A stretch of DNA of 64,000 nucleotides from Poseidonibacter parvus (GCF_001956695.1 NZ_CP019070.1:2418001-2482000), one strand, 5' to 3'; numbered from the stretch's first letter, positions 1-9,229 are shown. Notes: generated by a model from the letters alone, not told the origin. Translations and numbers: made by a program.

Positions 1-282
1 TGGTACGAAAATATTACCTTGCTCATCAATAGTAAGCTTCATATCTAAATCAACTGCACCCCAAAGTTTTAAGTTGATAGTATCAGATATGTTTAGAAGA
101 TAATCAGGATTGTATCTGTGTTGTGAAGATTTTGAAAATTCACCATTAAAAAGATTTTCTCCAAAGATTTTTATCTTTTTATTGTCTTTTAGTATTATCT
201 CTTCTTTTTTATTTTCTTCACTTGGTATTTCAAGTGCGTTTGAAAAGTAGATTAAACTTAGTATTAAAAATATTATTTTCAT
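1..282 (-). CDS. kpsD: capsule polysaccharide export protein, KpsD/Wza-like (partial, N-terminus only)
   Basis: Only the first 94 codons are in the window; the gene runs off the left edge. The reading frame starts at an ATG whose first base is 282, preceded by a GGAG ribosome site, one base after the kpsE stop codon. Residues 1-18 form a signal peptide (MKIIFLILSLIYFSNA). The following region ends in a stretch resembling the start of the polysaccharide export (Poly_export) domain (ISDTINLKLWGAVDLDM, then DEQGNIFVP). KpsD/Wza proteins are periplasmic and outer-membrane components that pass capsular polysaccharide to the surface. The order kpsM-kpsT-kpsE-this gene matches the group 2/3 capsule export operon of Campylobacter. 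The family call rests on this short stretch plus context. Confidence 0.75.
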   Translation of the reverse strand, partial: MKIIFLILSLIYFSNALEIPSEENKKEEIILKDNKKIKIFGENLFNGEFSKSSQHRYNPDYLLNISDTINLKLWGAVDLDMKLTIDEQGNIFVP

Positions 283-283
283 A

Positions 284-1375
284 TTACTCCCTATGATCTT
301 TTATTATGGCATTTATCATAGATAAAATCCCATATAGTAGTGATAATACAAGTATCACAGTTACAAGCTCTCGAAATCTTTTCGGTTCACTATAGCTTTG
401 TGCAAAGTTTGGATTTACTAGTACTTGTAGTGTTTTATTCTCTTTATTTACATCTATTTTTGCACTTTGTAGTTGAAGAAGGGCTTGCTTATAAAGTTCA
501 GTATTTAAGTCTACTTCTGCTTTGATTTTTTCAAATTCGAAGATAGTTTTATTTAGTGTTGTTTTACTTCCTCTACCTGATTGTTCTTTTTTGATTTGAT
601 TTATTGAATTTTTGATTTGTGATATTTCTCTTTTTAAATCAATTATTTCAAAAGAACTGTTTGTAAGATACTTTGATAGCTTTTGTAGTTTTGCTGTGTT
701 TTCTACTAGTCTTCCTTTTAGTTCAGAAAGAATTGTTGTATTTGTACTAGCTTGGCTATTTGGATCAAGCGTATTTTGAGTATCTTGGTATTTCGCAAGA
801 TTTTTAATAGACTTTTCTAATACTTCTTTTTGCTTACTTGTTTCTTCTTCTATAAAGTAGAGTTGTTTTGAAGCAGTTTGTTTATTGTATTCGTTTAGTT
901 TGTATTCTGCTTCTTTTATCAAAAAGTTCACAATCTCTTGTGCTTTTTTTGCATCTACATGCAAAAAAGATATAGTAGTGATATTTGATGTTTCATCATA
1001 TATGATTCCTAGATGCTTATTGTATAGTTCTACATACTCTTCATAAGAGTTGAAGCTATACATTTTTTGTAAAAAATCTAAATCAAAACTACTGTAATAT
1101 GTATTTAAATCAAATTGTTTATTAAGCTTGTCATAAACTTCATATGATTTTAAATACTCTTCTAAAATCATAGTATCTTGAGTACTGTTATTTGACTGTC
1201 CACTTACAAATCCTAATAAACTTGATGTTGTAGATATATCATCTAAGTTTTTTATAGTAATTACTGCACTTGATTGGAAGAAACTTGTCTTTATAAGTCC
1301 TACGTAAACTATACTAAGCACTAAAAGTACTATAAAAACTATTTTAAACTTCACTCTTTTTACTTTTGATAACAA
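284..1375 (-). CDS. kpsE: capsule export inner-membrane protein KpsE
   Basis: A 363-residue protein of the polysaccharide co-polymerase type. One transmembrane helix lies near the N-terminus (about residues 10-28) and one near the C-terminus (about 336-358). Between them is a periplasmic domain with a long helical, probably coiled-coil part (about 170-310). This two-helix plan is the KpsE/BexC/CtrB plan. These proteins bridge the inner-membrane ABC exporter KpsMT and the outer-membrane channel KpsD. The start overlaps the end of kpsT by 16 bases and the stop lies one base before the kpsD-like start, so the genes are translationally coupled. No kinase domain is present, so this is not a Wzc-type regulator. 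Confidence 0.88.
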   Translation of the reverse strand: MLSKVKRVKFKIVFIVLLVLSIVYVGLIKTSFFQSSAVITIKNLDDISTTSSLLGFVSGQSNNSTQDTMILEEYLKSYEVYDKLNKQFDLNTYYSSFDLDFLQKMYSFNSYEEYVELYNKHLGIIYDETSNITTISFLHVDAKKAQEIVNFLIKEAEYKLNEYNKQTASKQLYFIEEETSKQKEVLEKSIKNLAKYQDTQNTLDPNSQASTNTTILSELKGRLVENTAKLQKLSKYLTNSSFEIIDLKREISQIKNSINQIKKEQSGRGSKTTLNKTIFEFEKIKAEVDLNTELYKQALLQLQSAKIDVNKENKTLQVLVNPNFAQSYSEPKRFRELVTVILVLSLLYGILSMINAIIKDHRE

Positions 1376-2013
1376 TCTATTGCCTCCTGAACATCTTCAA
1401 AATATTGTATTTTACCACTATCTAGATAAATACCTACATCACAAACTTCTTTTAATATAGGCATTTGATGGCTAACTATAATTGCATTAGACTTTTTAAT
1501 TTTTTCCATAAGTCTATCTTTTGCCTTATTCCTAAACTTTGGATCACCTACGGCAAGAACTTCATCTATAAGCATATAATCAAAATCAAAGAAAAGACTC
1601 ATTCCAAAACTTAATTTTGATCTCATACCGCTAGAATAAGTCTTTAAAGGCATATCAAAATAAACACCTAATCCACTGAATTCATTTACATATTCTATTG
1701 CTTCTTTCATATGATTATCATCTTTACCATATATTCTACATACAAACTTTACATTTTGACGTCCTGTCATGCTTGCTTGAAATCCACTAGAAAGTCCCAT
1801 AGGCCATGAAAATCTTTTTTTACTTCTAATTGTGCCTTTATTTGGAAAATCAATTCCTCCTAACATTCGAAGAAGTGTCGATTTTCCAGCGCCATTTGAA
1901 CCAAGGATTGCTATACTTTTATCTGATGGTATTGTAAAAGTAACATCATCTAGAATATAGTTTTTACCTATATTTGTTTCATAATACTTTGTGGCATTTA
2001 TAAGTTCTATCAT
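1360..2013 (-). CDS. kpsT: capsule polysaccharide ABC transporter ATPase KpsT
   Basis: A 217-residue ABC ATPase. Visible motifs are Walker A GSNGAGKST (residues 38-46), the signature YSSGMRSKL, Walker B MLIDEVLAVGD and the switch histidine in IIVSHQM. The SSGM-type signature and short length are typical of polysaccharide exporters (KpsT, BexA, TagH), which lack the LSGGQ motif of importers. It powers export of lipid-linked capsular polysaccharide through KpsM. The ATG overlaps the kpsM stop by four bases (ATGA arrangement). Confidence 0.92.
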   Translation of the reverse strand: MIELINATKYYETNIGKNYILDDVTFTIPSDKSIAILGSNGAGKSTLLRMLGGIDFPNKGTIRSKKRFSWPMGLSSGFQASMTGRQNVKFVCRIYGKDDNHMKEAIEYVNEFSGLGVYFDMPLKTYSSGMRSKLSFGMSLFFDFDYMLIDEVLAVGDPKFRNKAKDRLMEKIKKSNAIIVSHQMPILKEVCDVGIYLDSGKIQYFEDVQEAIDCYQK

Positions 2014-2783
2014 GATGTTATTATCTTTCTTTCACTTCTTAAATAGATAAATAAAGACAGAAATAGTGGAACTATAGTCCATAAAGTCATATAAGTATAA
2101 TCTACATATCTATCATCTAAAACATTTATATAATTTGCATGTATTGCTTCCACAAAATGAAGTACTGGATTGTAAAGTAATATTTCTATTATAACTTGTG
2201 GTAAGTCTTTAAGAGAATAAAATAATCCTGATGTAAATAACAATGGCATTGTAGTAAGATTTACTATTTTTTTAAATGTCTCATAAAATGAAACAATAAT
2301 TGCAAAAAGTAAACCTAAACTAGCACCAAATAGGGCAAACCAAGCTAGTAATAGTATAATATTAAGAAGGTTTTCAGGAAAAAAATCAAAATGAAAAAAC
2401 CAAGCGATAAGTAAAAAGAAAGAGCTTACAAAAATAAATATTAAAAATTCAATTAGGATCCTAGAGATTATAGTATAAATTGGTCTAACTTGTCTGTAGT
2501 TAAATAAAGCTTTATTAGCATCAAAAGCTGACATACCCATCATCATTATATTTTTAAAAAAGTTATATGATAAAAAACCAACTGCAATAAAAACTGCTAT
2601 ATCGTATCCAGAATTTGAAGTCCCAATAGCTGCATGAATAAAAGTAAAAATTAATATCTGAACAGATGGTTCAACAACTGCCCAAAAATAACCCATTTTT
2701 TGAGAACCAAATCGCGTTTGGATTTCTCGTAAGAATAATGCATATATAACATTGAAAAAATTAATATTTGTGTTAAAGAACAA
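2010..2783 (-). CDS. kpsM: capsule polysaccharide ABC transporter permease KpsM
   Basis: A 257-residue ABC-2 type membrane protein with about six hydrophobic segments and the N-terminal cytosolic motif ALFLREIQTRFG, which is characteristic of KpsM/BexB/Wzm permeases. It forms the inner-membrane channel for capsular polysaccharide with KpsT. It is the first gene of the leftward operon. The chosen start is a TTG at 2783 with AAAGG four bases upstream; no in-frame ATG gives a full N-terminus, so the start is the least certain part. A TATAAT on the minus strand (2798-2803) sits a few bases upstream, giving a very short leader. Confidence 0.9.
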   Translation of the reverse strand: MFFNTNINFFNVIYALFLREIQTRFGSQKMGYFWAVVEPSVQILIFTFIHAAIGTSNSGYDIAVFIAVGFLSYNFFKNIMMMGMSAFDANKALFNYRQVRPIYTIISRILIEFLIFIFVSSFFLLIAWFFHFDFFPENLLNIILLLAWFALFGASLGLLFAIIVSFYETFKKIVNLTTMPLLFTSGLFYSLKDLPQVIIEILLYNPVLHFVEAIHANYINVLDDRYVDYTYMTLWTIVPLFLSLFIYLRSERKIITS

Positions 2784-2797
2784 ACTTGCCTTTCTAT

Positions 2798-2803
2798 ATT
2801 ATA
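2798..2803 (-). promoter_or_regulatory. -10 element for the kps operon
   Basis: Reads TATAAT on the minus strand, about 15 bases before the kpsM TTG. Transcription would begin close to 2791, leaving a leader just long enough to hold the AAAGG ribosome site. No clear -35 box is visible, as is usual in Campylobacterota. Confidence 0.5.
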
Positions 2804-2870
2804 TTTGATTTTTTTAACGAGCGTTATTCTAACTAAAAAATAATTAAAAAAAGTTAAAAAGTTATTTAAC

Positions 2871-2889
2871 AAACTTGATAATCATTCTT
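2871..2889. promoter_or_regulatory. Fur-like box (distal) between kpsM and fbpA
   Basis: Matches the 19-base E. coli Fur consensus at 13 of 19 positions by direct alignment, with an unbroken run TGATAATCATT. It lies about 90 bases from the kpsM start and 80 from the fbpA start. Binding is inferred. Confidence 0.5.
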
Positions 2890-2929
2890 AGTATTAAGAA
2901 TAAATAAAGCTTCTTTTTTCTATTATTCT

Positions 2930-2948
2930 AATAACAATTATCATTATA
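2930..2948. promoter_or_regulatory. Fur-like box (proximal) upstream of fbpA
   Basis: Matches the 19-base Fur consensus at 14 of 19 positions (core ATTATCATTAT). It lies 22-40 bases upstream of the fbpA ATG, where bound Fur would block the promoter. Iron repression of an iron importer is the expected logic; the two boxes are 59 bases apart. Confidence 0.6.
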
Positions 2949-2969
2949 GATAAAATAAGAAGGAAGATT

Positions 2970-3974
2970 ATGATAAAAAAATTAGCACTAAGTGCAATAA
3001 TATTAACAAGTTCATTAATAGCAAGTAATAATGTAAATGTATATTCGAGTAGACATTACGATACTGATAAACAATTATTTAAAATGTTTGAAAAAAACAC
3101 TGGAATAAAAGTAAAAGTAATTCAAGCAAAAGATGATGCACTAATTAAAAGAATGGAAAGTGAAGGTAAAAATTCACCTGCTGATGTATTTATTACTGTT
3201 GATGCTGCAAGAATTCAAAGAGCAACTGAAAAAAAACTTTTTCAGCCAATACAATCAGATTTTTTAGTAAAAAATATCGATAGCAAATTAAGAGATAAAG
3301 ACAATCAATGGTTCGCACTTACTAAAAGAGCTAGAATGGTTACAGTAAGAAAAGATAGCAAACTTTCAAATAGTATTAAAACGTATGAAGAGTTGGCTGA
3401 TCCTAAATATAAGGGTCAAATTATGGTTAGATCTTCAAGTAATGTATATAACCAATCTTTAATGGCAGCAATGATTAAACATCATGGTGTTGAATATGCA
3501 ACAACTTGGGCAAAAGGCGTGGTTGCTAATATGGCAAGAGATCCTAAAGGAAGTGATAGAGATCAAGCAAGAGGAATAAATGCAGGTCTTGGTTCAATTG
3601 CAATTATGAATACATATTACTTAGGAAAGCTTGCAAATGGAAGCTTATCAGATAAAGAAGTAGTAGAAAATGTAAATGTGATTTTTCCAAAGTTTGAAAA
3701 TGGTGGAACTCATGTAAATATTTCTGCAGCTGGAGTTGCAAGATATGCTAAAAATAAAGAAAATGCAATCAAATTTATTGAATTTTTACTTTCAAAAGAA
3801 GCTCAAGAAGTGTTTGCAAAAGGAAACTATGAATATCCTATAATAAAAGGCGCTGAAATTTCACCACTTGTTGCATCTTGGGGAAAAATTCAAGATGATA
3901 ATGTTACAATTAACGACTTAGGTAAATTTAATAAAGATGCTGTAAAAGCTCTTGATGTTGCAGGTTGGAAATAA
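2970..3974 (+). CDS. fbpA: ferric iron ABC transporter substrate-binding protein FbpA
   Basis: A 334-residue periplasmic binding protein. A signal peptide covers about residues 1-18 (ending LIAS). The mature start VNVYSSRHYDTDKQLF is the typical FutA/FbpA opening, where His and Tyr residues can contact iron. The paired tyrosines in MNTYYLGKL match the conserved Tyr-Tyr iron ligands of this family. It captures Fe(III) and delivers it to the FbpB/FbpC permease complex encoded directly downstream. AGGAAG precedes the ATG. Two Fur-like boxes upstream fit iron-repressed expression. A thiamine or polyamine binding role is less likely given these motifs. Confidence 0.9.
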   Translation: MIKKLALSAIILTSSLIASNNVNVYSSRHYDTDKQLFKMFEKNTGIKVKVIQAKDDALIKRMESEGKNSPADVFITVDAARIQRATEKKLFQPIQSDFLVKNIDSKLRDKDNQWFALTKRARMVTVRKDSKLSNSIKTYEELADPKYKGQIMVRSSSNVYNQSLMAAMIKHHGVEYATTWAKGVVANMARDPKGSDRDQARGINAGLGSIAIMNTYYLGKLANGSLSDKEVVENVNVIFPKFENGGTHVNISAAGVARYAKNKENAIKFIEFLLSKEAQEVFAKGNYEYPIIKGAEISPLVASWGKIQDDNVTINDLGKFNKDAVKALDVAGWK

Positions 3975-5599
3975 CATATTTGAAAAATAAACTCTCTAGT
4001 TTAAAAATAAGTAGTGTATTAATCACACTACTTATTTCTATTCCTATGATTACAATATTTGTATATCTTTTTATTCATGACTCCGAAAATTGGGAACATA
4101 TAAAAAATACTGTACTTCTTGAGTACATATACAATACCCTATTTGTGATGATAGGAGTTGGAATTCTTACAACTATTATTGGCTTTACAACTGCATATCT
4201 TACATCTTTTTATACTTTTTCTTTTTCAAATTATTTTGATTATGGTTTGATTTTACCTTTTGCATTTCCTACTTATATAATAGCTTTTATGTACAATGGA
4301 ATGTTTGGGATTAGTGGAAATGTTACAACTTATATATTAAATCTTCTAGATAAAAATCTTAGTGAAGTAGTCTTTTTTGATATTCAATCTATTGAAGGTG
4401 CCGTTTTAGTGATGTCTTTAGTTTTATATCCTTATGTGTATTTGGTATGTAGAACTTATTTTAATTTTGAATCTGCTTCAATTATTGAAGCAGCTAAAAC
4501 ATTTAACCTCTCTTCATGGCAAGTTTTAAAAAAAGTGATTTTACCAATATCAAGACCTGCAATAATAGCTGGTGCAACGTTAGCAGTTATGGAAGCAACT
4601 GCTGATTATGGTGTTATGCAATACTTTGGTGTAAACACTTTTGTAACTGGTATTTTTAAAACATGGGAAGGTATGGGAAGTATTGAAGATGCTTCAAAAC
4701 TAGCTAGTATGCTAATGACTTTTCTATTTATATTAATAATTTTAGAAAAATTTCAAAGAAGAAATAAAGTATATAAAAGTTCAGGAAAAGATTTCAGACC
4801 CATTGAAAAGATTAAACTAGAAGGAAGTAAGAACTTTCTTGCATCTTTTGTATGTTTTATTCCTTTTTTCTTTGGATTCTTATTACCATTTGTTCAGCTT
4901 ACAATTTGGTTCTTTATTTCTTATGAAGAGATAATTGATGAAGAATTTGTTGATTTATTACTAAAAACTTTAAAATTAGGGATAATATCTGCAACGCTTT
5001 TAACTGCTATTGCAATACTTATTGTTTATAATTCACGTGTAAATAAAGACAAAAGTTCAAGCTCATTACCTCAAATACTAAAACTTGGTTATTCAATTCC
5101 TGGAGCTGTTGTTGCAGTTGGAATATTATCATTTTTTGGAATATTACATAAATATGTTTTAGATGTATTATCAATAGATTTTCTAATCTCAGGAACTGTT
5201 GTAGCTGTTATATTTGGATATGTTGTAAGATTTATAGCAATTAGTATTAATAACTTTGAAGCAGGATTTAATCGTATTCCTCAAAGCTATGATGATGCGG
5301 CTAAAATATCTGGAATTGGTCAAGTTAAAACATTTACAAAAGTATTTATTCCTTTGATTAAAAACTCTGCTGCTGCTTCATTTATTGTGATTTTTATCGA
5401 AGTTGTAAAAGAATTACCTCTTACAATGGTGTTAAGACCTTTTGATTACAACACACTTGCAATTAGAGCATTAGAATTAAATGAGCAATCACAAACAATA
5501 GAATCATCAGTTCCATCTATGTTTATAGTATTAATTGGAATTATATCAGTATTATTGCTGACAAAAAATATGAAAAAGGCACAGAATGCTAAGTATTAA
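3965..5599 (+). CDS. fbpB: ferric iron ABC transporter permease FbpB (fused double permease)
   Basis: A 544-residue membrane protein with about twelve hydrophobic segments and two copies of the binding-protein-dependent permease domain. Each carries an EAA-type cytosolic loop (IIEAAKTFNLSSWQVLKKVILP near residue 175 and DDAAKISGIGQVKTFTKVFIP near 445). A fused double permease is the normal architecture for FbpB/SfuB iron importers. It overlaps fbpA by ten bases. No ATG is available near the start: TTG at 3965 or TTG at 3980 are the options. Neither has a strong ribosome site, so translation probably couples to fbpA. Confidence 0.88.
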   Translation: MEITYLKNKLSSLKISSVLITLLISIPMITIFVYLFIHDSENWEHIKNTVLLEYIYNTLFVMIGVGILTTIIGFTTAYLTSFYTFSFSNYFDYGLILPFAFPTYIIAFMYNGMFGISGNVTTYILNLLDKNLSEVVFFDIQSIEGAVLVMSLVLYPYVYLVCRTYFNFESASIIEAAKTFNLSSWQVLKKVILPISRPAIIAGATLAVMEATADYGVMQYFGVNTFVTGIFKTWEGMGSIEDASKLASMLMTFLFILIILEKFQRRNKVYKSSGKDFRPIEKIKLEGSKNFLASFVCFIPFFFGFLLPFVQLTIWFFISYEEIIDEEFVDLLLKTLKLGIISATLLTAIAILIVYNSRVNKDKSSSSLPQILKLGYSIPGAVVAVGILSFFGILHKYVLDVLSIDFLISGTVVAVIFGYVVRFIAISINNFEAGFNRIPQSYDDAAKISGIGQVKTFTKVFIPLIKNSAAASFIVIFIEVVKELPLTMVLRPFDYNTLAIRALELNEQSQTIESSVPSMFIVLIGIISVLLLTKNMKKAQNAKY

Positions 5600-6581
5600 C
5601 AACTTTTCAATATCTTTTAATGAAACAAAAATTTTAGAAGATATTAACTTTGATGTAAAGCAAGGAGAAATTGTAACTCTTTTAGGTTCAAGTGGTTGTG
5701 GAAAGACTACAATTTTAAGAGCAATTGCTGGTTTACAAAAAGAGCATGATGGAAATATTTGTATTGGAGACACTTGTGTATCATCTAAAGAAGTTTATAA
5801 ACAAGATAGAGAAGTTGGATATATTTTCCAAGATTATGCACTTTTCCCACATTTAAATGTTGAAGAAAACATATCTTTTGCTCTAGATAAATTATCTAAA
5901 AAAGACAGAAATAAAAGAGTAGATCAACTTCTAGAACAGTTTGATATTATAGCTCATAAACACAAACAGATCCATCAACTTTCAGGTGGACAGCAACAAA
6001 GAGTAGCAATCGCTAGGGCAATGGCAAATAAACCAAAAATATTACTACTTGATGAACCTTTTGCAAATCTTGATTCACAACTTAGATATAAGACAAAAAT
6101 GTGGTTAAAAAATCTAATTAAGAAATATAATTTATCTGCTGTTTTAGTAACTCATGATAAAAAAGAAGCTTTAAGTATTTCAGATAAAATTGGAATAATT
6201 CATAATAAAAAACTTTTACAATTTGACGCAACACAAGATATATATTCAAAACCAGTAAATTTTTATATTGCAAACTTTTTATCTGAGATAAATATACTGC
6301 CAAAAGCATTAATTGAAAAATTAGAATTAAATGTGAAAGAAAACCAAACAGCAATAATAGAAATTTCAAAATCTAAACTTACTAATAAAAACACTTTACT
6401 TGAAGTAGAAATAGTAGATAAATCTTTTTGTGGAGAATACTACGAAATTTTAGTAAAAGATGTAAAAAATAATGAGACTGATGAATTATCAATGATTAAA
6501 TCAACATTGGAAAATATCGATTTAAATGAAAAAATATACTTAGATTTAAAAAGAGAAAATATAAAAATAATACTAAAATAA
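5586..6581 (+). CDS. fbpC: ferric iron ABC transporter ATPase FbpC
   Basis: A 331-residue ABC ATPase with Walker A GSSGCGKTT, Q-loop in FQDYALFPHLNV, signature LSGGQQQR, Walker B LLLDEPFANLD and the His switch THDKKEA. A C-terminal domain (about 240-331) follows, as in FbpC/PotA/MalK-type importers. It energises the FbpB permease. The ATG lies inside fbpB with a 14-base overlap, so fbpABC is one translationally coupled operon. No strong terminator is visible in the 44 bases after it. Confidence 0.9.
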   Translation: MLSINNFSISFNETKILEDINFDVKQGEIVTLLGSSGCGKTTILRAIAGLQKEHDGNICIGDTCVSSKEVYKQDREVGYIFQDYALFPHLNVEENISFALDKLSKKDRNKRVDQLLEQFDIIAHKHKQIHQLSGGQQQRVAIARAMANKPKILLLDEPFANLDSQLRYKTKMWLKNLIKKYNLSAVLVTHDKKEALSISDKIGIIHNKKLLQFDATQDIYSKPVNFYIANFLSEINILPKALIEKLELNVKENQTAIIEISKSKLTNKNTLLEVEIVDKSFCGEYYEILVKDVKNNETDELSMIKSTLENIDLNEKIYLDLKRENIKIILK

Positions 6582-6612
6582 TAAAGTATCTTATTATTTA
6601 TAAAATTTAGTG

Positions 6613-6618
6613 TATAAT
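6613..6618 (+). promoter_or_regulatory. -10 element TATAAT, likely leaderless promoter
   Basis: A perfect TATAAT ends only seven bases before the ATG at 6626. Initiation at the usual distance would put the first transcribed base at or next to the start codon. No ribosome-binding sequence precedes that ATG. Confidence 0.55.
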
Positions 6619-6625
6619 TTATTTT

Positions 6626-7303
6626 ATGAAATTTAAAAATATACTACTAACACCTTTTATATTAGTTTCTCCTCTTTTTTCTAATGATGAAATATTATTA
6701 GAAAAATACCTTTATACCTTTACTATTCCTTTATTACTTATAATTTTAATTATCTTAATTATTAATCATAAAATGAGAAATGAAATATCTAGAAGAAGAA
6801 AAGCTGAAAAAGAATTACAAAATTATGCTAATAAAGATAGCTTGACTCAAATATTTAATAGAGGAAAAATTGATTTACTAATAAGTGATGAAATCAAAAA
6901 ATCAAAAGATAAGAAGCAAACCTTTTCAATAATATTTTTTGATATAGATAACTTCAAACGAATAAATGACGATTTTGGACATATAAAAGGAGATAAAGTT
7001 TTAGTTCAAGTAAGTTACTTAGTTTCTAAAAATATTAGAGATACAGATACAATTGGAAGATGGGGTGGAGAAGAATTTGTAATTTTACTTCCAAATACAA
7101 GTTCTAATAAGGCATTTATAATAGCCGATGATTTAAAACAATTAGTTTCTAAAACAGATTTTGGAATAAATAGTGCTTTAACTATAAGTTTAGGAATTAC
7201 ACAATATATGCAAAATGACACAAAAGAATGTTTAATACAAAGAGCTGATAAAGCGATGTATTTTATAAAAAACAATGGTAAAAATGCAGTTAAAATTTTA
7301 TAA
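6626..7303 (+). CDS. membrane-anchored diguanylate cyclase (GGDEF domain)
   Basis: A 225-residue protein. The N-terminus has a hydrophobic signal-like stretch (about 5-19) and a transmembrane helix (about 29-47), followed by a short linker and a GGDEF domain (about 65-225). The active-site loop is GGEEF (147-151), which supports cyclic-di-GMP synthesis. RDTD at 138-141 is exactly five residues upstream, the position of the product-inhibition I-site. No sensory domain other than the short membrane part is visible, so the input signal is unknown. It has its own -10 just before the ATG and ends at a bidirectional hairpin. Confidence 0.9.
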   Translation: MKFKNILLTPFILVSPLFSNDEILLEKYLYTFTIPLLLIILIILIINHKMRNEISRRRKAEKELQNYANKDSLTQIFNRGKIDLLISDEIKKSKDKKQTFSIIFFDIDNFKRINDDFGHIKGDKVLVQVSYLVSKNIRDTDTIGRWGGEEFVILLPNTSSNKAFIIADDLKQLVSKTDFGINSALTISLGITQYMQNDTKECLIQRADKAMYFIKNNGKNAVKIL

Positions 7304-7329
7304 AGGTAAGATTTTACTCTTATCTTTAT
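7300..7329. terminator. bidirectional hairpin between convergent genes
   Basis: Arms 7300-7311 and 7318-7329 pair over 12 bases with one G-U, loop TTTTAC. It overlaps the stops of the diguanylate cyclase and the UbiD-like gene and is well placed to end both transcripts, although no long U tract follows. Confidence 0.6.
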
Positions 7330-9140
7330 AATTGGTATAGCTTTTTAAACTCATCACTAATATCAATAACTCCACGTTCTTGAAGCGATTTTAAAACACT
7401 TGGAGTACAATCAACATCATCAGGCCATGTTCTTTTATAATTATCAAATGAGTTTTTATTTGTAGCATCGATACAAATAGTATTTGCTTCAAAATACATA
7501 TCTCTATTTGAATCGATATTATTAACAACTCTCCAAACTAGCATATAAGGATTATTTACGTCATTTTGATGTGAAGCATCAATTATTATTAGAATTTTTA
7601 CATTCTCTAAAATTGGTTTTAAATCTTCAAAAAGATGCTTTTGAGTTCTTGTTTTTTCAACTGTTATAATTGTAACTGGGTTTTTTGTATTTGTAAAATA
7701 TTGTTTTAATTCTTTTACTTCACTTGTAATTGATTGCATTTTAAACAATAATTCATCATCTTCAATAAGAGTAATACCAAGTTCTTCAATCTCTTCACCT
7801 GTACAATCAAGTCCTAGTTTTCCACCAACTGCAAACTTTGGACTTGAGTGATCAAGTGCATCAACTACACCTTTTGAAATCATCATATCATCGATATTTA
7901 TTCGATTTAATATATGTTCAGCAATTGCTTTATGATCTGTTAAATCAGGTGCGTCTTCATTTACAAATAAGGCATGTTTTACAAAACTCATTTGTCCAAC
8001 ACCCCAAAATGCGTGCATCATTTGTTGTGCATGTCCTGGATATAAAGTTTTGATTTTTGCTAAAATAAGATTATGAAAAACTCCATTTTCTGGCATATAA
8101 TAATCAATTAAATCAGGTGCAGTTGTTTTAAGTAATGGCAAGAAAATACGCTCTGTAGCATGTCCCATATATTTATCTTCTAAAGGTGGTTTTCCAACTA
8201 CAGTTGCTAAATATGTAGGCTTTGCTTTACTTGTAATTGCTGTAACTTCCATAAACGGATACTCTTCTTCAAGTGTGTAATAACCAGTATGATCACCAAA
8301 TGGACCTTCAATTCTAAGTTTAGTAGGATCAACAAAACCTTCTATAATAAAGTCATTATCTTTTGGAACCCAAATATCATTTGTAATTGATTTTACAAGT
8401 TGTGCATTTTTATTTTTAACAAAACCATAAAGCATTAACTCAAAAATACCAATTGGTAATGGAGCTTGTCCACACCAAATATACATAGGATCTCCACCAA
8501 TTCCAACTGAAACTGGCATTTTCTTACCTGCTTTTTTATATTCATGGAAGAAGTGATTTGAATCTTTATGAATTTGCCAATGAAGACCTAAAGTATTATC
8601 AGGGAAAACTTGAAGTCTGTACATTCCAAGATTTTTCATTTCCCCATTTAAAGAAGTTGTGTAAACCTGCCCCATTGTAATAAATGGACCACCATCTTGC
8701 TCCCACGTTGTAAGAACAGGTAAATCAGTAAGTTTTGCATCATTTCCTAGTTTTATAACTTGTTGACACTCACCTTTTCCTCTATTTTTTTTAGGAATTG
8801 TATTTTTTAATGCAAAAAGCTTTCCAAAAGTTGTAAGTTTTTCACCTAGAGTTGTTGGTGGCTTCATTTTTAATAAAGATTCAATCTCTGAACCAATCTT
8901 ATCTCCATCACCTATAAATAACTCAACTGCTTTTTCATTACAAAACACATTCATCAAAACAGGAATGTCAAATTTTTTATCATTTGCTTTATCTACAACA
9001 TTTGTAAATAATAATGCTTTTGAATCTTCTTTTTTAACTTCAATATATGCTATATGTGGAATTTCTAAATTAATATCTAATTCATCATCTATAATTCTTA
9101 GTAAATCATTCTTTTTTAATAATTCGATTGCTTCTTTCAT
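7326..9140 (-). CDS. UbiD-family decarboxylase, menaquinone biosynthesis type
   Basis: A 604-residue member of the UbiD family. Conserved elements are NLGMYRLQ (about 170-177) and EGPFGDHTGYY (about 278-288), the region that binds prenylated FMN and holds the catalytic acid. The length of about 600 residues matches the menaquinone biosynthesis decarboxylases (SCO4490-like family) rather than E. coli UbiD (about 490). Campylobacterota make menaquinone by the futalosine route, where such an enzyme is thought to decarboxylate a naphthoate intermediate. The substrate is inference. The flavin prenyltransferase partner UbiX is not in the window. Confidence 0.85.
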   Translation of the reverse strand: MKEAIELLKKNDLLRIIDDELDINLEIPHIAYIEVKKEDSKALLFTNVVDKANDKKFDIPVLMNVFCNEKAVELFIGDGDKIGSEIESLLKMKPPTTLGEKLTTFGKLFALKNTIPKKNRGKGECQQVIKLGNDAKLTDLPVLTTWEQDGGPFITMGQVYTTSLNGEMKNLGMYRLQVFPDNTLGLHWQIHKDSNHFFHEYKKAGKKMPVSVGIGGDPMYIWCGQAPLPIGIFELMLYGFVKNKNAQLVKSITNDIWVPKDNDFIIEGFVDPTKLRIEGPFGDHTGYYTLEEEYPFMEVTAITSKAKPTYLATVVGKPPLEDKYMGHATERIFLPLLKTTAPDLIDYYMPENGVFHNLILAKIKTLYPGHAQQMMHAFWGVGQMSFVKHALFVNEDAPDLTDHKAIAEHILNRINIDDMMISKGVVDALDHSSPKFAVGGKLGLDCTGEEIEELGITLIEDDELLFKMQSITSEVKELKQYFTNTKNPVTIITVEKTRTQKHLFEDLKPILENVKILIIIDASHQNDVNNPYMLVWRVVNNIDSNRDMYFEANTICIDATNKNSFDNYKRTWPDDVDCTPSVLKSLQERGVIDISDEFKKLYQL

Positions 9141-9229
9141 ATTTTCCTCTATGTAACCTAATCAGGTAATTAGTATAAATCTTATATCATTTTATCAATA
9201 AAATATAGTTTATGGTAGGAGATTTATAT

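Noticed and set aside
6118-6369. Reverse-strand open frame inside fbpC
   Set aside because: Low-complexity Leu/Tyr translation with no start signal; lies wholly inside a clear ATPase gene.
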